DNA of 22,887 bases, from assembly GCA_022737715.1 (NCBI GenBank), contig JAIITD010000013.1:1-22887 (forward strand). The letters are read 5' to 3'. The stretch is from Veillonella sp. Lineage in GTDB: Bacteria > Bacillota > Negativicutes > Veillonellales > Veillonellaceae. The notes beneath the pieces were generated by a model, which was not told where the DNA came from, ran no database searches, and was given only the letters and a program-made list of their open reading frames with translations. Below are positions 19,738 through 22,887 of this stretch, one piece after another. Position 1 is the stretch's first letter; the number at the start of each line of letters is the position of its first letter. The translations under genes and the position numbers were made by a program.

Positions 19738-20736
19738 ATGAATACATTTCCTAACGAAGTGATAGATATAGTTGGTATTGGGGCTAGTACCTTAGATCGA
19801 TTTATCGTAGTTGATCATTTTCCAACAGGGCGTGAGGTACAACAGGCTATCGCGTCAACTACAGATGGCGGCGGCCCGGTGGCGACCGCACTAGCCACGG
19901 CTGGTAAATATGGATCTCGGACGGTTATGATTGACCGTATTGGTGATGATATGGTTGGACGCTATATTCTAGAGGACTTTCAAAAATATAATGTCAATAC
20001 AGAGAGTATCCAAGTTGATGCGGATGCTAAGAGTGGAACCGCAACGATTCTTGTGAAGGAGAAGACAGGGGAACGAGCTGTATTTTTTGAACGTTCTACA
20101 GCGCCTGATCCAGAATTCTTAAGCGATTATCAAGGATTAATAGAAAATGCATCCATTGTGCATATCAATGGGCGCCATCGCCATTTGATGCGTACTGCTA
20201 TTGATATAGCTAGGCAAAGTGGCACTATTATCTCTCTAGATGGCGGTGCTCAACGTTACGATGATGATATGAAACCAATTACCGAATCATCTCATGTCGT
20301 TATTGTGGCGCGCGACTATGCAGAAAAATATACAGGAACTACTAATTTAGAAGAGGCTTGTCGTATCATTCATGACCGAGGCGTGTTAATAGCCGGTGTT
20401 ACCGATGGGGCCAATGGCAGTTATTTTGTTTGGCCTGATGGAACGGCATATCGCTGTCAACCATTTCCACAAGATCATGTAGTAGATACGACTGGGGCAG
20501 GGGATAGTTTCCACGGTGCATTCTTATCGAAACTGGCTGCGTCGATTCGCAAAGTTCATGCACCGCATGATGAATTCGTACAGCCTATAGATATATTACG
20601 TGCATTAGATCATAAACAGTTAGAGGCTGCTGCCATTTTTGCATCTGCTGTGTCTGCGCTCAATACACAGGGCATCGGTGGGCGTAGTGCTTTACCATCA
20701 TTAAAAACAGCGCTTAGCCTAGCTGGATTGGAGTAG
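19738..20736 (+). CDS. PfkB-family carbohydrate/nucleoside kinase
   Basis: This 332-residue cytoplasmic kinase belongs to the ribokinase/PfkB family, using ATP to phosphorylate a sugar or nucleoside hydroxyl. The N-terminal substrate loop (TTDGGGPVATALATAGKYG, about 40-60) and the C-terminal signature DTTGAGDSFHGAFL are intact. D250 starts the motif, and D256 is the expected catalytic base next to the anion hole. The length is normal. A perfect AGGAGG at 19727-19732 fixes the ATG at 19738. It ends four bases before the Ktr membrane subunit, so the genes appear cotranscribed. No other sugar gene is nearby, and the substrate (ribose, fructose 6-phosphate, a nucleoside or another) cannot be told. 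The link to potassium uptake may be only positional, although many PfkB kinases are K+-activated. Confidence 0.87.
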   Translation: MNTFPNEVIDIVGIGASTLDRFIVVDHFPTGREVQQAIASTTDGGGPVATALATAGKYGSRTVMIDRIGDDMVGRYILEDFQKYNVNTESIQVDADAKSGTATILVKEKTGERAVFFERSTAPDPEFLSDYQGLIENASIVHINGRHRHLMRTAIDIARQSGTIISLDGGAQRYDDDMKPITESSHVVIVARDYAEKYTGTTNLEEACRIIHDRGVLIAGVTDGANGSYFVWPDGTAYRCQPFPQDHVVDTTGAGDSFHGAFLSKLAASIRKVHAPHDEFVQPIDILRALDHKQLEAAAIFASAVSALNTQGIGGRSALPSLKTALSLAGLE

Positions 20737-20740
20737 TCAT

Positions 20741-22102
20741 ATGTGGCAAGAACATAGACCGCATCATGTGCAACGATATATGCAACAGAATCCATACCGA
20801 TTATTAGCACTTAGCTTTTTAACGGTCATGGCGGTTGGAACTATACTTCTCATGTTGCCTATAGCCAGTGCACAGGGACAAGGTACAGCCCTCGTTGATG
20901 CGGCTTTTACCGCTGTATCTTGCGTTTCTGTAACGGGGCTAGCTACTGTAGATACCTATTATCACTGGTCGTTGTTTGGAAAAATCGTCATGGTCATCCT
21001 TATTCAATTGGGTGGGCTTGGTATTGTATCCTTTACAACAATTGTTGCCTTATTATTGGGGAAACGGGTAGGCCTTAAGAATCGATTATTGCTTTCAGAA
21101 GATGTAGGTCAAGATGGCATGACAGGCCTTCTTCATGTAACGAAAAAATTGACCATTTATACATTGGCCGTTGAATGTATAGGCGGAATTTTGTATGCTA
21201 TTCAACTGCATCCATATATAGGAGATGATTCATTCTATATAGGTTTTATGCAGGCTATTTCTACCTTTTGTAATGCAGGATTCGTATTCTTTGACAATGA
21301 TTTGCCCTATAAAATGGTAGGCGATGTATTATTTAATATTAATACGATGGCTCTAATTATTATCGGTGGCTTTGGTTATTTAGCAGCCTTTGATATATGG
21401 TCACATCGCAAGATGAGACGCTTTGTAGATTTAAAACTGCATACCAAACTTATGCTCGTAGGGTCTACAATGTTGATAGCGCTGGGTGCCATCGTATTCC
21501 TCGGCGTAGAATGGGCTAATCCAAAGACCTTTGGCCCTCTGCCAGTGTGGGATAAGGTGATGGCCTCCTTATTTCAATCGGTTACACCGCGTACAGCGGG
21601 GCTAGCTACTGTCGATTATGGTCAACTGCGTCCGATTACATTGTTTGTCAGTATTATACTCATGTTTATCGGCGCTGGCCCGAACTCTACAGGGGGCGGC
21701 GTTAAAATCAGTACCGTTATGGTTGCTATCTTAGCATCGTGTACATTGTTCAACAACCGCTCAGCCGTAGAGGTGTTCGGTCGACGCATATCTATGGTCA
21801 CCGTTCTTAAGGCAAATGGGATTATTTTTCTTTCCATATTATTGGTATTGTTAGCTACGTGCTATTTGGCATGGGATGAGCCCTTTGATTTCATCCGATT
21901 GCTGTTTGAGGTTACGTCCGCATTTGGTACGGTTGGCCTTACCACGGGAATTACGCCTGATTTATCTGAAAGCAGCAAATGGGTTCTCATCTTGGTTATG
22001 TTTACAGGCCGTGTAGGCGTCATGACCGTCATTGGAACCTGGGCACTACGTACGAAACCAAACAAGCCAATTTCCTATGCAGAAGAGAATGTAATGTTAT
22101 AG
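20741..22102 (+). CDS. KtrB/TrkH-type potassium channel subunit
   Basis: This 453-residue integral membrane protein belongs to the SKT (Trk/Ktr/HKT) family, with four membrane-pore-membrane repeats. The four selectivity loops are visible in order: SVTGLATVD (about 63-71), TFCNAGFVFFDND, TPRTAGLATVD and AFGTVGLTTGI, each with the conserved glycine. PNSTGGG and GRVGVMT are also family motifs. The length fits KtrB better than the longer E. coli TrkH. The start codon lies four bases after the kinase stop, and its ribosome site (GGAG) lies within the end of that gene. It needs the RCK subunit encoded next (22130) for nucleotide-gated K+ uptake, possibly with Na+ coupling. Confidence 0.92.
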   Translation: MWQEHRPHHVQRYMQQNPYRLLALSFLTVMAVGTILLMLPIASAQGQGTALVDAAFTAVSCVSVTGLATVDTYYHWSLFGKIVMVILIQLGGLGIVSFTTIVALLLGKRVGLKNRLLLSEDVGQDGMTGLLHVTKKLTIYTLAVECIGGILYAIQLHPYIGDDSFYIGFMQAISTFCNAGFVFFDNDLPYKMVGDVLFNINTMALIIIGGFGYLAAFDIWSHRKMRRFVDLKLHTKLMLVGSTMLIALGAIVFLGVEWANPKTFGPLPVWDKVMASLFQSVTPRTAGLATVDYGQLRPITLFVSIILMFIGAGPNSTGGGVKISTVMVAILASCTLFNNRSAVEVFGRRISMVTVLKANGIIFLSILLVLLATCYLAWDEPFDFIRLLFEVTSAFGTVGLTTGITPDLSESSKWVLILVMFTGRVGVMTVIGTWALRTKPNKPISYAEENVML

Positions 22103-22129
22103 CGATAGTAAATCTAAAAGAGGTACATA

Positions 22130-22780
22130 ATGAAACAAAAAACAATAGCCGTTATAGGCCTTGGTAGATTTGGTACGACCATTGCCAAGATGTTAGCATC
22201 CATGAACCATGAGGTGCTAGGCGTAGATATCAATCCAGATATTGTACAAAAAATATCCCCCTATCTTACACATGCCATCGTAGCGGATACTACTGATGAA
22301 GAAGCGATTAAAGCATTGGCATTAAGTCAATTTGATATGGTCATTGTAGCCATTGGCGGCAATATCCAAGCAAATTTGATGACCTCCATGCTTCTCAAGG
22401 AGATGCATATTTCTAAGGTTGTGGCTAAGGCAGAAAATAGCTTACAAGGTAAAATGCTTCAAAAAATCGGTGTGGATCAGGTCATTTATCCTGAGTATGA
22501 TATGGCATTGCGACTCGTTCAATCGTTAACGCGAGAACATGTGATGGACTATTTACAATTATCTAAAAATATTAGCCTTATTGAAATCAACATGCCTTCT
22601 TTCATGGTAGGGCGTTGTTTAAAAGATTCTAAATTGCGTGAGCAATATAATCTTAATGCCGTAGGGGTTAGAAGAAGTACAGGTCTCGATGTGCCACCGG
22701 ACCCGACGGCTATACTTTCAGAAGACGATAAATTACTCGTAATTGGGAATAATTCTGATTTAGATGAGTTAACTAAGTAG
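22130..22780 (+). CDS. KtrA/TrkA-type RCK regulatory subunit of the potassium transporter
   Basis: This cytoplasmic protein of 216 residues forms the nucleotide-sensing ring under KtrB. Residues 5-130 are a TrkA-N Rossmann domain with GLGRFG (10-15) and an acidic residue at the end of strand 2 (GVDINPD, Asp33), as expected for an adenine-nucleotide site. VVAKAENSLQGKMLQKIGVD is a typical RCK helix region. A TrkA-C domain follows (about 140-213; ISLIEINMPSFMVGR to DDKLLVIGN). The size matches single-RCK KtrA rather than the doubled TrkA of E. coli. AGAGG precedes the ATG. It lies 27 bases after the channel gene and closes the operon. Confidence 0.93.
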   Translation: MKQKTIAVIGLGRFGTTIAKMLASMNHEVLGVDINPDIVQKISPYLTHAIVADTTDEEAIKALALSQFDMVIVAIGGNIQANLMTSMLLKEMHISKVVAKAENSLQGKMLQKIGVDQVIYPEYDMALRLVQSLTREHVMDYLQLSKNISLIEINMPSFMVGRCLKDSKLREQYNLNAVGVRRSTGLDVPPDPTAILSEDDKLLVIGNNSDLDELTK

Positions 22781-22818
22781 TTAGTATACGAAAGAAATAT
22801 AACTACATCGAAAAAACA

Positions 22819-22827
22819 TGATATAAT
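22819..22827 (+). promoter_or_regulatory. Extended -10 promoter at the right edge
   Basis: TG at 22819-22820, one base, then a perfect TATAAT at 22822-22827 form an extended -10. The region 17 bp upstream (ATAACT) is a poor -35. It would initiate near 22834, ahead of the hairpin at 22845, and probably belongs to a gene beyond the window. Confidence 0.5.
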
Positions 22828-22844
22828 AGAATAGAATTCAGTAT

Positions 22845-22872
22845 AGGTCATGCGTATTCGTATGGCCTTTTT
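22845..22872 (+). terminator. Hairpin with T tract (terminator of the ktr operon or leader attenuator)
   Basis: AGGTCATGCG (22845-22854) pairs at all ten positions with CGTATGGCCT (22859-22868), with two G-U wobbles, around a TATT loop. T at 22868-22872 follows. It lies about ten bases after the predicted start of transcription from the promoter at 22819. Confidence 0.65.
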
Positions 22873-22887
22873 AGATAGAAATGAAGG

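Noticed and set aside
1..22887. CRISPR arrays, tRNA or rRNA genes, insertion sequences
   Set aside because: No regularly spaced short repeats, cloverleaf sequences, rRNA motifs or transposase reading frames were seen on either strand.

Overview
The window looks like a chromosomal segment of a diderm Firmicute of the Negativicutes, most probably Veillonella or a close relative. It is AT-rich with strong AGGAGG ribosome-binding sites and low-GC Firmicutes gene families (EIIA-EIIB-EIIC sugar PTS, KtrAB). Yet it encodes outer-membrane TonB-dependent receptors, ExbB-ExbD-TonB, and barrels resembling the OmpM-type porins of Negativicutes. The genus is an inference from gene content. All genes read on the + strand.

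Layout. (1) 1-870: the 3' end of an [FeFe]-hydrogenase gene. (2) 971-1153: a small orphan basic protein with its own promoter, followed by an inverted repeat and a terminator. (3) 1357-3886: an ascorbate-type PTS operon (EIIA, EIIB, EIIC) plus a DUF454/YbaN membrane protein, closed by a strong terminator. (4) 4087-4977: an AraC-family regulator. (5) 5178-15469: two very large tandem paralogous genes of about 1,680 codons. Each follows a copy of the same leader element of about 110 bp, holding a Fur-box-like site inside a hairpin. (6) 15506-17333: exbB, exbD and tonB. (7) 17359-19537: a flavodoxin and a HutW/ChuW-type radical SAM enzyme. (8) 19738-22780: a PfkB sugar/nucleoside kinase and the two subunits of a Ktr/Trk potassium transporter. 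The right edge holds a further promoter-plus-hairpin.

Regions 4-7 read as one iron/tetrapyrrole acquisition module: a regulator, two outer-membrane receptors, a dedicated energy-transducing complex, and a flavodoxin/radical SAM pair of the kind that opens heme anaerobically to release iron. The Fur-box-like sites support iron control.

The most unusual observation is the receptor architecture. Each receptor has a complete plug and TonB-dependent barrel ending in a typical C-terminal beta-strand. Then, in the same uninterrupted reading frame, comes a linker and a second, OmpM-like porin barrel that carries a long helical insertion and ends in its own terminal Phe. These are apparent two-barrel fusion proteins. 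Both lack a His between the YTEP (FRAP-equivalent) and NPNL motifs, where classical heme receptors have one, so the imported ligand is not settled by sequence.
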